Below are positions 10,157 through 18,504 of a DNA stretch of 64,000 nucleotides, piece by piece. Both the position numbers and the translations under genes were made by a program. The notes beneath the pieces were generated by a model. That model did not search any database. It was not told the origin of the DNA and saw nothing but the letters and a program-made list of their open reading frames with translations. Source of the DNA: Nitrobacter sp051912485 (lineage in GTDB: Bacteria; Pseudomonadota; Alphaproteobacteria; Rhizobiales; Xanthobacteraceae); NCBI RefSeq assembly GCF_051912485.1, contig NZ_CP196822.1, positions 1,178,001-1,242,000 on the forward strand, given 5' to 3'. Positions within the stretch are counted from its first letter, which is position 1, and each line of letters opens with the position of its first letter.

Positions 10157-10570
10157 ATGATGCAACCGAAGAAGACCAAGTTCCGGAAGGCGCACAAGGG
10201 CCGCATCCACGGCACCGCGTCGTCGGGCGCGACGCTGGCGTTCGGCCAGTTCGGCCTGAAGGCGATGGCGCCTGAGCGCATCACGGCGCGCCAGATCGAA
10301 GCCGCGCGGCGTGCGCTTACGCGCCATATGAAGCGCGCCGGCCGCGTCTGGATCCGCGTGTTCCCCGATGTGCCCGTCTCGAAGAAGCCGGCCGAGGTTC
10401 GCATGGGCTCCGGCAAGGGCGCGCCGGAATTGTGGGTGGTTCGGGTCAAGCCGGGCCGGGTTCTTTTCGAGATCGACGGCGTGGCCGCGCAGACCGCGAA
10501 GGAAGCGCTGACGCTCGCCGCCGCGAAGCTGCCGATCAAGACGCGCTTCGTCGCGCGCATCGCGGAGTAA
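10157..10570 (+). CDS. rplP: 50S ribosomal protein L16
   Basis: L16 (137 residues) binds near the A-site tRNA on the 50S subunit and is required for late assembly. The start MMQPKKTKFRKAHKGRIHG and the internal RVFPDVPVSKKPAEVRMG and GSGKGAPELWVVRVKPGR segments are standard. Two consecutive ATG codons make the exact start ambiguous by one residue. rpmC starts 5 bp after the stop. Confidence 0.97.
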   Translation: MMQPKKTKFRKAHKGRIHGTASSGATLAFGQFGLKAMAPERITARQIEAARRALTRHMKRAGRVWIRVFPDVPVSKKPAEVRMGSGKGAPELWVVRVKPGRVLFEIDGVAAQTAKEALTLAAAKLPIKTRFVARIAE

Positions 10571-10575
10571 CCGAC

Positions 10576-10782
10576 ATGGCCGAGATGAAGACCGCCGACA
10601 TCCGCGCGATGACCCCCGACCAGATGGACGACGCTGTCGCCAATCTGAAGAAGGAGCGCTTCAATCTACGCTTCCAGCGTGCCACCGGGCAGCTGGAGAA
10701 CACCTCGCGGATGCGTGAAGCCCGCCGCGATATCGCACGGATCAAGACCATCGCCGCGCAGAAGCGCGACGCGAAGAAATAA
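10576..10782 (+). CDS. rpmC: 50S ribosomal protein L29
   Basis: L29 (68 residues) is a small helical protein at the tunnel exit next to L23. I placed the start at the ATG giving MAEMKTADIRAMTPDQM, which lies 5 bp after rplP; a longer in-frame extension would overlap rplP. The core LKKERFNLRFQRATGQLEN is the family hallmark. rpsQ follows after 10 bp. Confidence 0.96.
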   Translation: MAEMKTADIRAMTPDQMDDAVANLKKERFNLRFQRATGQLENTSRMREARRDIARIKTIAAQKRDAKK

Positions 10783-10792
10783 GGGGCCCGAG

Positions 10793-11041
10793 ATGCCGAA
10801 ACGTACGCTGCAGGGCGTGGTCGTCAGCGACAAGCAAGCCAAGACGGTTGTGGTGCGCGTCGATCGCCGCTTTACCCATCCGATCTACAAGAAGACCATT
10901 CGCCGCTCGAAAAACTATCACGCGCACGACGAGAACAACGAGTTCAAGCCGGGCGACATGGTGTGGATCGAGGAAAGCAAGCCGATCTCGAAGTTGAAGC
11001 GCTGGACCGTGGTCCGGGGCGAGCAGAAGAAAACCGCTTAA
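10793..11041 (+). CDS. rpsQ: 30S ribosomal protein S17
   Basis: S17 (82 residues) is a primary 16S rRNA-binding protein of the 30S body with an OB fold. The start MPKRTLQGVVVSDKQAKTVV and the RFTHPIYKKTIRRSKNYHAH core are diagnostic. The ATG at 10793 is preceded by AAGGGG (10781-10788 region), a good ribosome-binding site. It is the last S10-type gene before rplN. Confidence 0.97.
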   Translation: MPKRTLQGVVVSDKQAKTVVVRVDRRFTHPIYKKTIRRSKNYHAHDENNEFKPGDMVWIEESKPISKLKRWTVVRGEQKKTA

Positions 11042-11080
11042 GCGCGATTTTGCGCATCAGAAAGAGGACAAGGTGCATCA

Positions 11081-11449
11081 ATGATTCAGATGCAGACCAA
11101 CCTCGACGTCGCCGATAATTCAGGCGCACGCCGTGTCATGTGCATCAAGGTGCTTGGAGGCTCCAAGCGCCGCTATGCAACGGTGGGCGACATCATCGTC
11201 GTGTCGATCAAGGAAGCCATCCCGCGCGGGAAGGTGAAGAAGGGTGACGTCATGAAGGCGGTGGTGGTGCGCGTCCGCAAGGACATCCGCCGCGCTGACG
11301 GTTCGGTGATCCGTTTCGACCGCAATGCGGCGGTGCTGATCAACAATCAGTCCGAACCGGTCGGTACCCGTATTTTCGGGCCGGTGCCGCGCGAGTTGCG
11401 CGCCAAGAACCACATGAAGATCATATCGCTGGCGCCGGAGGTGCTGTGA
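11081..11449 (+). CDS. rplN: 50S ribosomal protein L14
   Basis: L14 (122 residues, canonical length) lies at the subunit interface and is the first gene of the classic spc operon order. The start MIQMQTNLDVADNSGARRV and the C-terminal RELRAKNHMKIISLAPEVL are diagnostic. Its TGA overlaps the ATG of rplX (TGATG), which implies translational coupling. Confidence 0.98.
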   Translation: MIQMQTNLDVADNSGARRVMCIKVLGGSKRRYATVGDIIVVSIKEAIPRGKVKKGDVMKAVVVRVRKDIRRADGSVIRFDRNAAVLINNQSEPVGTRIFGPVPRELRAKNHMKIISLAPEVL

Positions 11450-11763
11450 TGGCTGCCAAGATTCGCAAGGGCGACAAGGTTATTGTTTTGTCGGGCCGCG
11501 ACAAGGGTCGCACCGGCGAGGTGTTCGAGGTACGCCCCGCGGAAAGCAGGGCGCTGGTGCGCGGTGTCAACATGGTGAAGCGCCACCAGAAGCAGAGCCA
11601 GAACCAGGAGGGCGGCATCATCTCGAAGGAGGCGCCGGTCCACCTGTCTAAAATCGCGATCGTCGGCAAGGACGGCAAGCCGACCCGCGTCGGTTTCAAG
11701 ATTCAGGCCGACGGCACCAAGGTGCGTGTCGCCAAGCGTTCGGGAGCGGAGATCGATGGCTGA
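11449..11763 (+). CDS. rplX: 50S ribosomal protein L24
   Basis: L24 (104 residues) is an assembly initiator bound to the 5' end of 23S rRNA. A KOW motif is visible near the N-terminus (IRKGDKVIVLSGRDKGRTG). I chose the ATG at 11449, which overlaps the rplN stop; a GTG one codon earlier is also in frame. The gene overlaps rplE by 8 bp. Length and order are standard. Confidence 0.96.
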   Translation: MAAKIRKGDKVIVLSGRDKGRTGEVFEVRPAESRALVRGVNMVKRHQKQSQNQEGGIISKEAPVHLSKIAIVGKDGKPTRVGFKIQADGTKVRVAKRSGAEIDG

Positions 11764-12313
11764 GACTGCTTACGTGCCGCGCCTGCGCGCGGAGTATGAC
11801 AAGAGCATCCGCGCCAAACTGACCGAGCAGTTCGGCTACGTCAATGTCATGCAGGTGCCGCGCCTCGACAAGGTGGTTCTCAACATGGGAATCGGCGAGG
11901 CCGTGAACGACCGCAAAAAGGCTGAGACGGCGGCTGGCGACTTGGCGCTGATCGCCGGTCAGAAGGCGATCGTGACCTATTCGCGTGTCGCGATTGCGAC
12001 CTACAAGCTGCGTGAAAACCAGCCGATCGGCTGCAAGGTGACGCTGCGCAAGGCGAAGATGTACGAGTTCATCGACCGCCTGGTAAACGTCGCGCTGCCG
12101 CGCGTGCGCGACTTCCGCGGGCTCAATCCGAAGAGCTTCGACGGGCGCGGCAATTACTCGCTCGGCATCAAAGAACACATTATTTTCCCCGAAATCGACT
12201 TCGACAAGGCCGGGGAGAGCTGGGGCATGGACGTCACGGTCTGCACGACTGCGCAGACTGACGACGAAGCCCGAGCGCTGCTGACCGCATTCAATTTTCC
12301 GTTCCGGCAGTGA
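11756..12313 (+). CDS. rplE: 50S ribosomal protein L5
   Basis: L5 (185 residues) binds 5S rRNA and contacts P-site tRNA at the central protuberance. The motifs PRLDKVVLNMGIGEA and LRVRDFRGL-type VRDFRGLNPKSFDGRGN are family signatures. The start at 11756 (MAETAYVPRLRAEYD) overlaps the end of rplX by 8 bp, consistent with coupling. The C-terminus ends in the usual FNFPFRQ-like sequence. Confidence 0.97.
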   Translation: MAETAYVPRLRAEYDKSIRAKLTEQFGYVNVMQVPRLDKVVLNMGIGEAVNDRKKAETAAGDLALIAGQKAIVTYSRVAIATYKLRENQPIGCKVTLRKAKMYEFIDRLVNVALPRVRDFRGLNPKSFDGRGNYSLGIKEHIIFPEIDFDKAGESWGMDVTVCTTAQTDDEARALLTAFNFPFRQ

Positions 12314-12356
12314 GACGCTGAGAAGCGCTCAGACGCGGAAAGGCAAGGAGCCAAGC

Positions 12357-12662
12357 ATGGCAAAGAAGAGTTCGATCGAGAAGAACAACCGGCGTAGGCG
12401 GATGACCAAGAACGCGGCTGCGAAGCGTGCGCGGCTGAAGGCGGTCATCGCCGACAAGACCAAGCCGATGGAGGAGCGGTTCGCCGCCACTCTGAAGCTC
12501 GCCGAAATGCCGCGCAACTCGTCGGCGACGCGTATTCGCAATCGCTGCGAACTGACCGGACGTCCGCGTTCGATTTACCGCAAGAACAAGCTGAGCCGCA
12601 TCGCGCTGCGCGATCTCGGTTCCAGAGGCTTGGTTCCCGGCCTCGTGAAGTCGAGCTGGTAA
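12357..12662 (+). CDS. rpsN: 30S ribosomal protein S14 (zinc-free long form)
   Basis: S14 (101 residues) is a 30S head protein. This is the long form without the CxxC...CxxC zinc ribbon; the C-terminal NRCELTGRPRSIYRKNKLSR retains a single Cys. The N-terminus MAKKSSIEKNNRRRRM is strongly basic. It sits between rplE and rpsH as expected for the spc operon. Long, zinc-independent S14 is normal in Alphaproteobacteria. Confidence 0.97.
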   Translation: MAKKSSIEKNNRRRRMTKNAAAKRARLKAVIADKTKPMEERFAATLKLAEMPRNSSATRIRNRCELTGRPRSIYRKNKLSRIALRDLGSRGLVPGLVKSSW

Positions 12663-12675
12663 GGAGGATCGCCAA

Positions 12676-13074
12676 ATGTCCACGCACGATCCGATCAGCG
12701 ATCTCATCACCCGCATCCGCAATGCGCAGATGCGCAACAAGCCCAAGGTTTCGACTCCGGGCTCGAGGATGCGCGCCAATGTGCTCGAGGTCCTCAAGAG
12801 CGAGGGCTATATCCGCGGCTACGCCAGCGTCGAGCATTCCTCGGGCCGCAGCGAGCTCGAGATCGAGCTGAAGTATTTCGACGGCGAGCCCGTGATCCGC
12901 GAGATCGAGCGCGTCTCCAAGCCGGGGCGGCGCGTTTATGCCTCGGTGAGGAATCTGCCGCGCGTCAACAACGGGCTGGGAATTTCGGTGCTGTCGACGC
13001 CGAAGGGGATCATGGCCGACCACGACGCGCGTGACGCGAACGTGGGCGGCGAAGTCCTCTTCACGGTGTTCTAG
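12676..13074 (+). CDS. rpsH: 30S ribosomal protein S8
   Basis: S8 (132 residues) is a primary 16S rRNA-binding protein central to 30S platform assembly and is the spc operon translational repressor in E. coli. The start MSTHDPISDLITRIRNAQM and the C-terminal GLGISVLSTPKGIM(A)DHDARD block are diagnostic. A strong ribosome-binding site (AAGGAGG) precedes the ATG. rplF follows after 15 bp. Confidence 0.97.
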   Translation: MSTHDPISDLITRIRNAQMRNKPKVSTPGSRMRANVLEVLKSEGYIRGYASVEHSSGRSELEIELKYFDGEPVIREIERVSKPGRRVYASVRNLPRVNNGLGISVLSTPKGIMADHDARDANVGGEVLFTVF

Positions 13075-13089
13075 GGAAGGAATTAAGCC

Positions 13090-13623
13090 ATGTCGCGCAT
13101 TGGCAAGAGGCCAGTCACGGTGCCGTCCGGTGTGACCGCGACCGTCGAAGGGCAGACCGTCAAGATGAAGGGGCCGAAAGGCCAGCTTCAGTTCGTCGTC
13201 CATGACGATGTCGAGGTGAAGTTCGAGAACGGCGCGGTGAAGGTCGCGCCGCGGCACGAGACCAACCGGGCGCGGGCGCTGTATGGCACCGCGCGCGCTC
13301 AGGTCGCGAATCTCGTTGAGGGCGTCACCAAGGGTTTCGAGAAGAAGCTCGAGATCATCGGCGTCGGCTATCGCGCCGCGTTGCAGGGCAAGACCTTGCA
13401 ACTCGCGCTCGGCTACAGCCACGACGTCAATTACTCGATCCCGGAGGGGATCACGATCGTTGTGCCGAAGCCGACCGAAATCACGATCACGGGTAATGAT
13501 GCGCAGCGCGTCGGTCAGGTCGCGGCCGAGATCCGCGGCTATCGTCCGCCAGAGCCCTACAAGGGCAAGGGCGTGAAGTACGCCGATGAATCGATCTTCC
13601 GCAAGGAAGGCAAGAAGAAGTAA
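13090..13623 (+). CDS. rplF: 50S ribosomal protein L6
   Basis: L6 (177 residues) lies near the factor-binding site (sarcin-ricin loop). The start MSRIGKRPVTVPSGV and the C-terminal RGYRPPEPYKGKGVKY are family signatures, framing two repeated L6 domains. The length equals that of E. coli. rplR follows after 11 bp. Nothing unusual is visible. Confidence 0.98.
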   Translation: MSRIGKRPVTVPSGVTATVEGQTVKMKGPKGQLQFVVHDDVEVKFENGAVKVAPRHETNRARALYGTARAQVANLVEGVTKGFEKKLEIIGVGYRAALQGKTLQLALGYSHDVNYSIPEGITIVVPKPTEITITGNDAQRVGQVAAEIRGYRPPEPYKGKGVKYADESIFRKEGKKK

Positions 13624-13634
13624 CGGAGCCGGTC

Positions 13635-13997
13635 ATGTCGAAATTGAAGATTACGAATGCCCGGCGCAAGCAACGCGTGCGGCTGTCGTTGCGCCGCACC
13701 GCGAACGGTCGCCCTCGGCTGTCGGTGTTCCGTTCGTCGAAGCACATCTATGCCCAGGTCATCGACGACCTGAAAGGCGAGACGCTGGCGTCGGCGTCTT
13801 CGCTCGAGAAGGCGATGCGTGATGCAGGCAACACCGGTGCCAACATCGAGGCCGCCAAGGCGGTCGGCAAGCTGTTGGCGGAGCGGGCGGTGAAGAACGG
13901 CGTCAAGGAAGTGGTCTTCGATCGCGGCGGCTATCTCTATCACGGTCGCGTCAAGGCGCTGGCCGACGCTGCTCGCGAGAGCGGATTGAGCTTCTAA
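13635..13997 (+). CDS. rplR: 50S ribosomal protein L18
   Basis: L18 (120 residues) binds 5S rRNA with L5 at the central protuberance. The basic N-terminus and the RPRLSVFRSSKHIYAQVIDD segment are diagnostic, as is the ending VFDRGGYLYHGRVKALADAA. The stop codon is directly followed by an interspersed palindromic repeat that widens the usual short gap to rpsE to about 110 bp. Confidence 0.97.
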   Translation: MSKLKITNARRKQRVRLSLRRTANGRPRLSVFRSSKHIYAQVIDDLKGETLASASSLEKAMRDAGNTGANIEAAKAVGKLLAERAVKNGVKEVVFDRGGYLYHGRVKALADAARESGLSF

Positions 13998-14046
13998 ATG
14001 CGTATTCCGCAAAAGTGGAAGCGGGTTTTGCGATAAGAATATGCGT
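13998..14046. repeat. Interspersed palindromic repeat, family A, copy 1
   Basis: This 49-bp imperfect palindrome lies flush against the rplR stop codon. Outer arms ATGCGTATTC and GAATATGCGT flank an inner CGCAAAAGTGG / GCGGGTTTTGCG pairing. A second copy with the same core (AAAAGTGGAA, GGTTTT, GATAAGA) is at 47542-47587. It is transcribed inside the spc operon between rplR and rpsE, so a stable stem-loop would form in the mRNA. I recall similar elements in Bradyrhizobium-group genomes but cannot check. Confidence 0.6.
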
Positions 14047-14110
14047 CTCGAGATTGGTATAGGAACGGACAGGACCGGGGCGGAAGCCTCACAAGGATCG
14101 GAAAAACACC

Positions 14111-14686
14111 ATGGCAGGTGAACGCGAACGCGGCGGACGCGAACGGGGCAGAGATCGCGAAGAGCGCGACAGCGAGTTCGTCGACAAGCTCGTCCACATC
14201 AATCGTGTGGCGAAGGTCGTCAAGGGCGGCAAGCGCTTCGGTTTCGCGGCGCTGGTCGTGATCGGCGACCAGAAGGGCCGGGTCGGCTTCGGTCACGGCA
14301 AGGCGCGCGAAGTTCCGGAGGCAATCCGCAAGGCGACAGAGTCGGCCAAGCGCAATCTGACGCGCGTGGCGCTGCGTGAGGGCCGGACGCTGCATCACGA
14401 CATCGCAGGGCGTCACGGCGCTGGCCGCGTTTACCTGCGCGCTGCTCCGGCCGGTACCGGGATCATCGCCGGCGGTCCGATGCGCGCCGTGTTCGAGACG
14501 CTTGGCATTCAGGACGTAGTTGCGAAGTCGGTCGGCTCATCCAATCCCTACAACATGGTTCGCGCAACCTTCGACGCGCTGAAGCATGTGGATTCGCCGC
14601 GCTCGGTTGCTGCCCGTCGCAACATCAAGGTTTCCACGCTGCAAGCGCGCCGTGTCGGCGGCGACGTCGAAGCGGTTGCCGAATAA
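14111..14686 (+). CDS. rpsE: 30S ribosomal protein S5
   Basis: S5 (191 residues) lies at the mRNA entry side of the 30S subunit and affects decoding accuracy. The S5 double-stranded-RNA-binding-like domain is seen in VHINRVAKVVKGGKRFGFAA, followed by GRVGFGHGKAREVPEAIRKA. The first 17 residues are Arg-, Glu- and Gly-rich and extend the protein relative to E. coli (167). It is preceded by repeat family A. rpmD follows. Confidence 0.97.
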   Translation: MAGERERGGRERGRDREERDSEFVDKLVHINRVAKVVKGGKRFGFAALVVIGDQKGRVGFGHGKAREVPEAIRKATESAKRNLTRVALREGRTLHHDIAGRHGAGRVYLRAAPAGTGIIAGGPMRAVFETLGIQDVVAKSVGSSNPYNMVRATFDALKHVDSPRSVAARRNIKVSTLQARRVGGDVEAVAE

Positions 14687-14756
14687 ATGAGGCTGAATCG
14701 GAGCGGCGACCGCCGGTCCGATCAACCCCGCTGGACAGCACTTTGGAGTGAGGACG

Positions 14757-14951
14757 ATGGCGAAGGCCGCAAAGACAATCAAGGTCGAGCAGACCGGCAG
14801 CGCGATCCGCCGCGAACATTCGCAGCGTGAGACGCTGGTCGGGCTCAAGCTCAACAAGATCGGTCGGGTCTCCGAGTTGCAGGACACCCCTGCGGTTCGC
14901 GGCATGATCGCAAAGGTTCAGCACATCGTCAGGGTGATCGACGAGAAGTAA
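14757..14951 (+). CDS. rpmD: 50S ribosomal protein L30
   Basis: L30 (64 residues) is a small 50S protein. I start it at the ATG giving MAKAAKTIKVEQTGS; a start three codons upstream is possible but less typical. The core IRREHSQRETLVGLKLNKIG and the tail MIAKVQHIVRVIDEK are characteristic. It precedes rplO in the spc operon. Confidence 0.95.
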   Translation: MAKAAKTIKVEQTGSAIRREHSQRETLVGLKLNKIGRVSELQDTPAVRGMIAKVQHIVRVIDEK

Positions 14952-14966
14952 CAATTTGCCGTCACG

Positions 14967-14983
14967 CCCGGCCTGGTGCCGGG
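14967..14983 (+). other. Small stem-loop between rpmD and rplO
   Basis: CCCGGC and GCCGGG pair across a 5-nt loop 15 nt after the rpmD stop. No T-run follows. It lies in a gap of about 115 bp, wide for this operon, and could be an RNA processing or mRNA stability element. Its function is unknown. Confidence 0.35.
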
Positions 14984-15068
14984 ACTTCACGTCTTCCAAG
15001 CGCCGCATTCGGCAAGAGACGTGGGTAGCTGGAATGAGCGGAACGGCGAACAGGACGAGGACGCGACA

Positions 15069-15554
15069 ATGAAACTCAGCGATATCGCCGACAACGCAGG
15101 CTCGCGGAAGAAGCGTATGCGGATCGGCCGGGGTATCGGCTCCGGCAAGGGCAAGACCGGCGGCCGTGGCGGCAAGGGCCAGACCGCGCGCTCGGGCGTG
15201 CGCATCAAGGGCTTTGAGGGCGGCCAGATGCCGCTACATCGGCGTCTGCCGAAGCGCGGCTTCAACAATATTTTCCGGCTGGAGTTCGCCGAGATCAACC
15301 TCGACCGTCTTCAAGCCGCGATCGACGCCGGTTCGATCGATGCAAAGGCCACCATCAACGCCGAGTCGCTGGTGAAGTCCGGCGCGGTGCGGCGCGCCAG
15401 GGACGGGATCCGCCTGCTCGGTCGCGGCGAGATCAAGGCAAAGCTGACTATCGAGGTTCATGGCGCTTCGAAGGCCGCGATCGCGGCGGTCGAGAAGGCT
15501 GGTGGCTCGGTGAAAATCCTTGCGCCGAAGAAGGACGAAGGTGAGGCAGCGTAA
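15069..15554 (+). CDS. rplO: 50S ribosomal protein L15
   Basis: L15 (161 residues) is a late-assembly 50S protein. The start at 15069 gives MKLSDIADNAGSRKKRMRIG, the standard alphaproteobacterial beginning, followed by the Gly-rich basic stretch GSGKGKTGGRGGKGQTARSG and GFEGGQMPLHRRLPKRGF. Longer in-frame starts upstream would fall in a region without ribosome-binding site. secY follows about 150 bp later. Confidence 0.96.
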   Translation: MKLSDIADNAGSRKKRMRIGRGIGSGKGKTGGRGGKGQTARSGVRIKGFEGGQMPLHRRLPKRGFNNIFRLEFAEINLDRLQAAIDAGSIDAKATINAESLVKSGAVRRARDGIRLLGRGEIKAKLTIEVHGASKAAIAAVEKAGGSVKILAPKKDEGEAA

Positions 15555-15703
15555 CATCTGTGTCATCGCCCGCTTTGGCGCACGACAGTTGACTTGCGGA
15601 TGGTAATTTATCGAAAGCCGAGCACCACAAGAAGTCCGATGTCTGTCGAGTGCCCCACCATGGCGGAGCATGACGGCGAGGTTGGCGCGGGAGAAAGCTG
15701 AAT

Positions 15704-17035
15704 ATGGTCTCAGCAGCGGAACAACTGGCGGCAAACCTTAACTTCTCGGCGTTCGCAAAAGCCGACGAACTGAAGAAGCGCATCTGGTTCACGCTGGGTG
15801 CGTTGCTCGTTTACCGGCTCGGCACCTACATTCCGCTGCCGGGCATCGACCCCACGGTTTGGCAGAAGGTTTTCAACTCCCAGGCCGGCGGCATCCTCGG
15901 GATGTTCAACATGTTCTCCGGCGGTGGTATCGACCGCATGGCGATCTTCGCCTTGAACATCATGCCGTACATTTCGGCATCGATCATCCTGCAACTGTTG
16001 ACGACCGTGTCGCCGAAGCTCGAGGCCCTCAAGAAGGAGGGTGAAGCCGGCCGCAAGCTGATCAACCAATACACCCGCTATCTCACCGTGGTGCTGGCGT
16101 TCTTCCAGTCCTATGGCATCGCCGTCGGCCTTCAGGGCGCCGGCAATGTCGTGAGCAATCCTGGCATGTTCTTCCTGGTCTCCACCGCGATTACGCTGAC
16201 CGGCGGCACCATGTTCCTGATGTGGCTTGGCGAGCAGATCACCTCGCGCGGCATCGGCAACGGCATTTCGCTCATCATCATGGCGGGCATCGTCGCCGAG
16301 TTGCCATCTGCGCTGGCCAACATGCTGGAACTCGGCCGTCAGGGTGCGCTGTCGACCGGGATTATCCTGATCGTTCTCATCATGGTCGTCGGCGTGATCG
16401 CCTTCATCGTGTTCATGGAGCGCGCCCAGCGCAGGCTGCTGATCCAGTATCCGAAGCGTCAGGTCGGCAACAAGATGTTCGAGGGGCAGTCCTCCCATCT
16501 GCCACTGAAGCTCAATACCTCGGGCGTGATTCCGCCGATCTTCGCGTCGTCGCTGCTGCTGCTGCCGACGACGGTTGCGAATTTCAACGCAGGCAAGGGA
16601 CCGGAATGGTTCCAATGGGTGACCACGCAACTCGGCCACGGCCGGCCGCTGTTTCTGGTCCTCTACCTCGCGCTGATCGTGTTCTTCACGTTTTTCTACA
16701 CCGCGATTGTGTTCAATCCGACCGAGACTGCCGACAACCTGAAAAAGCACGGCGGTTTCATTCCCGGCATCAGACCGGGCGAGCGCACGGCCGAATATAT
16801 CGACTATGTGCTCTCGCGCATCACCGTGCCCGGGGCGGTCTATCTCGCGGTTGTCTGTCTGATTCCTGAGATTCTGATTTCCTACGCGGCCGTGCCGTTC
16901 TACTTCGGCGGCACGTCGCTGCTGATCGTCGTCAGCGTGACGATGGATACGGTGTCGCAGGTGCAGGGGTATCTGCTAGCCCATCAATATGAAGGCCTGA
17001 TCAAAAAGTCCAAGCTGAGGGGCCGCCGTCGCTGA
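15704..17035 (+). CDS. secY: Protein translocase subunit SecY
   Basis: SecY (443 residues) is the channel subunit of the SecYEG translocon in the inner membrane. Ten hydrophobic segments can be traced, beginning near residue 27. Diagnostic sequences include YRLGTYIPLPGIDP (first periplasmic turn), GIGNGISLIIMAGI, and the cytoplasmic loop KKHGGFIPGIRPGERTAEYI. It lies at the usual place at the end of the spc genes, directly ahead of adk (22 bp). Confidence 0.98.
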   Translation: MVSAAEQLAANLNFSAFAKADELKKRIWFTLGALLVYRLGTYIPLPGIDPTVWQKVFNSQAGGILGMFNMFSGGGIDRMAIFALNIMPYISASIILQLLTTVSPKLEALKKEGEAGRKLINQYTRYLTVVLAFFQSYGIAVGLQGAGNVVSNPGMFFLVSTAITLTGGTMFLMWLGEQITSRGIGNGISLIIMAGIVAELPSALANMLELGRQGALSTGIILIVLIMVVGVIAFIVFMERAQRRLLIQYPKRQVGNKMFEGQSSHLPLKLNTSGVIPPIFASSLLLLPTTVANFNAGKGPEWFQWVTTQLGHGRPLFLVLYLALIVFFTFFYTAIVFNPTETADNLKKHGGFIPGIRPGERTAEYIDYVLSRITVPGAVYLAVVCLIPEILISYAAVPFYFGGTSLLIVVSVTMDTVSQVQGYLLAHQYEGLIKKSKLRGRRR

Positions 17036-17057
17036 CCCGGCGAGGGGGCAAATCTTC

Positions 17058-17678
17058 ATGAGATTGATTCTTCTCGGACCGCCGGGGGCGGGAAAAGGAA
17101 CGCAGGCGCAACGTCTGCTCCATCACTACGGACTCGTCCAGCTCTCCACCGGCGACATGCTGCGTGCGGCCGTTGCTGCCGGCACGCCGGTCGGCCTCAA
17201 GGCCAAGGACATCATGGCGAGCGGGGGGCTGGTCCCCGACGACGTCGTCATCGGTATCATTTCCGACCGGCTGGACCAGCCGGACGCAGCCAACGGTTTC
17301 ATCCTGGACGGCTTTCCGCGCACCGTGCCGCAGGCCGAGGCGCTGGATCACCTGCTCCAATCCAAAAATATCGCGCTTGATGCGGTGGTCGAGCTCCGCG
17401 TCGATGAGAATGCGCTGCTGCAGCGCGTCGAAAATCGCGTCGCGGAAATGACGGCGCGGGGCGAGCAGGTTCGGGCCGATGATACGCCCGAGGTACTCTC
17501 GAAGCGGTTGGCCAGCTATCGTGCGCTGACCGAGCCGCTCATTCGCTATTATTCGGAGCGCCGCAAGCTGTTGACCGTTGACGGCATGATGGCCATCGAG
17601 GACGTCACGCGGGATATCCGCCGTGTCCTGAGGCGGTCGGGGGTTCCGATGTCCAAATTCGGCGTCCGCAGGTGGTAA
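17058..17678 (+). CDS. adk: Adenylate kinase, short-LID type
   Basis: Adenylate kinase (206 residues) interconverts ATP + AMP and 2 ADP in the cytoplasm. The P-loop GPPGAGKGTQ starts at residue 7, LSTGDMLR marks the AMP-binding region and GFILDGFPRT the Walker B-like segment. The LID is the short version (RVAEMTARGEQVRADD), without zinc-binding cysteines, as in other Alphaproteobacteria. The C-terminus runs about 14 residues longer than many homologues. It is the last gene before the alpha-operon promoter. Confidence 0.97.
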   Translation: MRLILLGPPGAGKGTQAQRLLHHYGLVQLSTGDMLRAAVAAGTPVGLKAKDIMASGGLVPDDVVIGIISDRLDQPDAANGFILDGFPRTVPQAEALDHLLQSKNIALDAVVELRVDENALLQRVENRVAEMTARGEQVRADDTPEVLSKRLASYRALTEPLIRYYSERRKLLTVDGMMAIEDVTRDIRRVLRRSGVPMSKFGVRRW

Positions 17679-17832
17679 GGCCTGCCGGAAAGGCGGCCTG
17701 AAAACGCGTGTATGAGCCGACAAATGATCGCCCGAGCAATGTCTCCCGCGGCGGGCGGGGAACCGGCAAGTGAAGCAGGCCGAAAAAGCGGTCAAAAAAG
17801 TCACGAAAAGGCGAGCAAAAGACGCGAAGCGG

Positions 17833-17861
17833 TTGACGAAGCGATACTAAATCCCTAATAA
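17833..17861 (+). promoter_or_regulatory. Candidate sigma-70-type promoter for rpsM-rpsK-rpoA-rplQ
   Basis: TTGACG (17833-17838) and TAATAA (17856-17861) are separated by 17 bp, in the 330-bp gap between adk and rpsM. Initiation would fall near 17868, giving a leader of about 140 nt. The gap holds no credible gene. The -35 element matches consensus in 5 of 6 positions; the -10 is weaker. Confidence 0.55.
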
Positions 17862-17887
17862 ACGGGCATCCAGTCGGATCGTTTAGG

Positions 17888-17989
17888 ACGATGCCCGGAC
17901 CCCAAGATTTCAGAGGGTCGGGCGTCGTGTTTGTGTTTGTGGATACCCGCCTGAAATATCGAAGACAAAAGACCGGCCCACTGAGGGTC
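17888..17989 (+). promoter_or_regulatory. Structured 5' leader of the alpha operon
   Basis: Downstream of the candidate promoter the mRNA can form a long hairpin: ACGATGCCCGGACCC (17888-17902) pairs with GGGTCGGGCGTCGT (17915-17928), with one bulge and one G-U pair. A second hairpin, CCGGCCC with GGGTCGG, lies just before the rpsM ribosome-binding site (AGGAGAGA). In E. coli S4 controls the alpha operon through a leader structure; rpsD is absent here, so a different regulator, or none, would act. Function is inferred. Confidence 0.45.
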
Positions 17990-18008
17990 GGCGACAGGAG
18001 AGAAGTCT

Positions 18009-18377
<369 letters not shown>

Positions 18378-18504
18378 CGAAAGCGATAAAGGGAGCGGTC
18401 AACTGCGGATAGTCGTTTTCTATCCTGCTTGACCGTTCGCTGCTCGCTTATCTGGTGGAGCCGCTGGCATTACGGCGGCGTTGAGATCACAGGAAAGGCT
18501 GATA

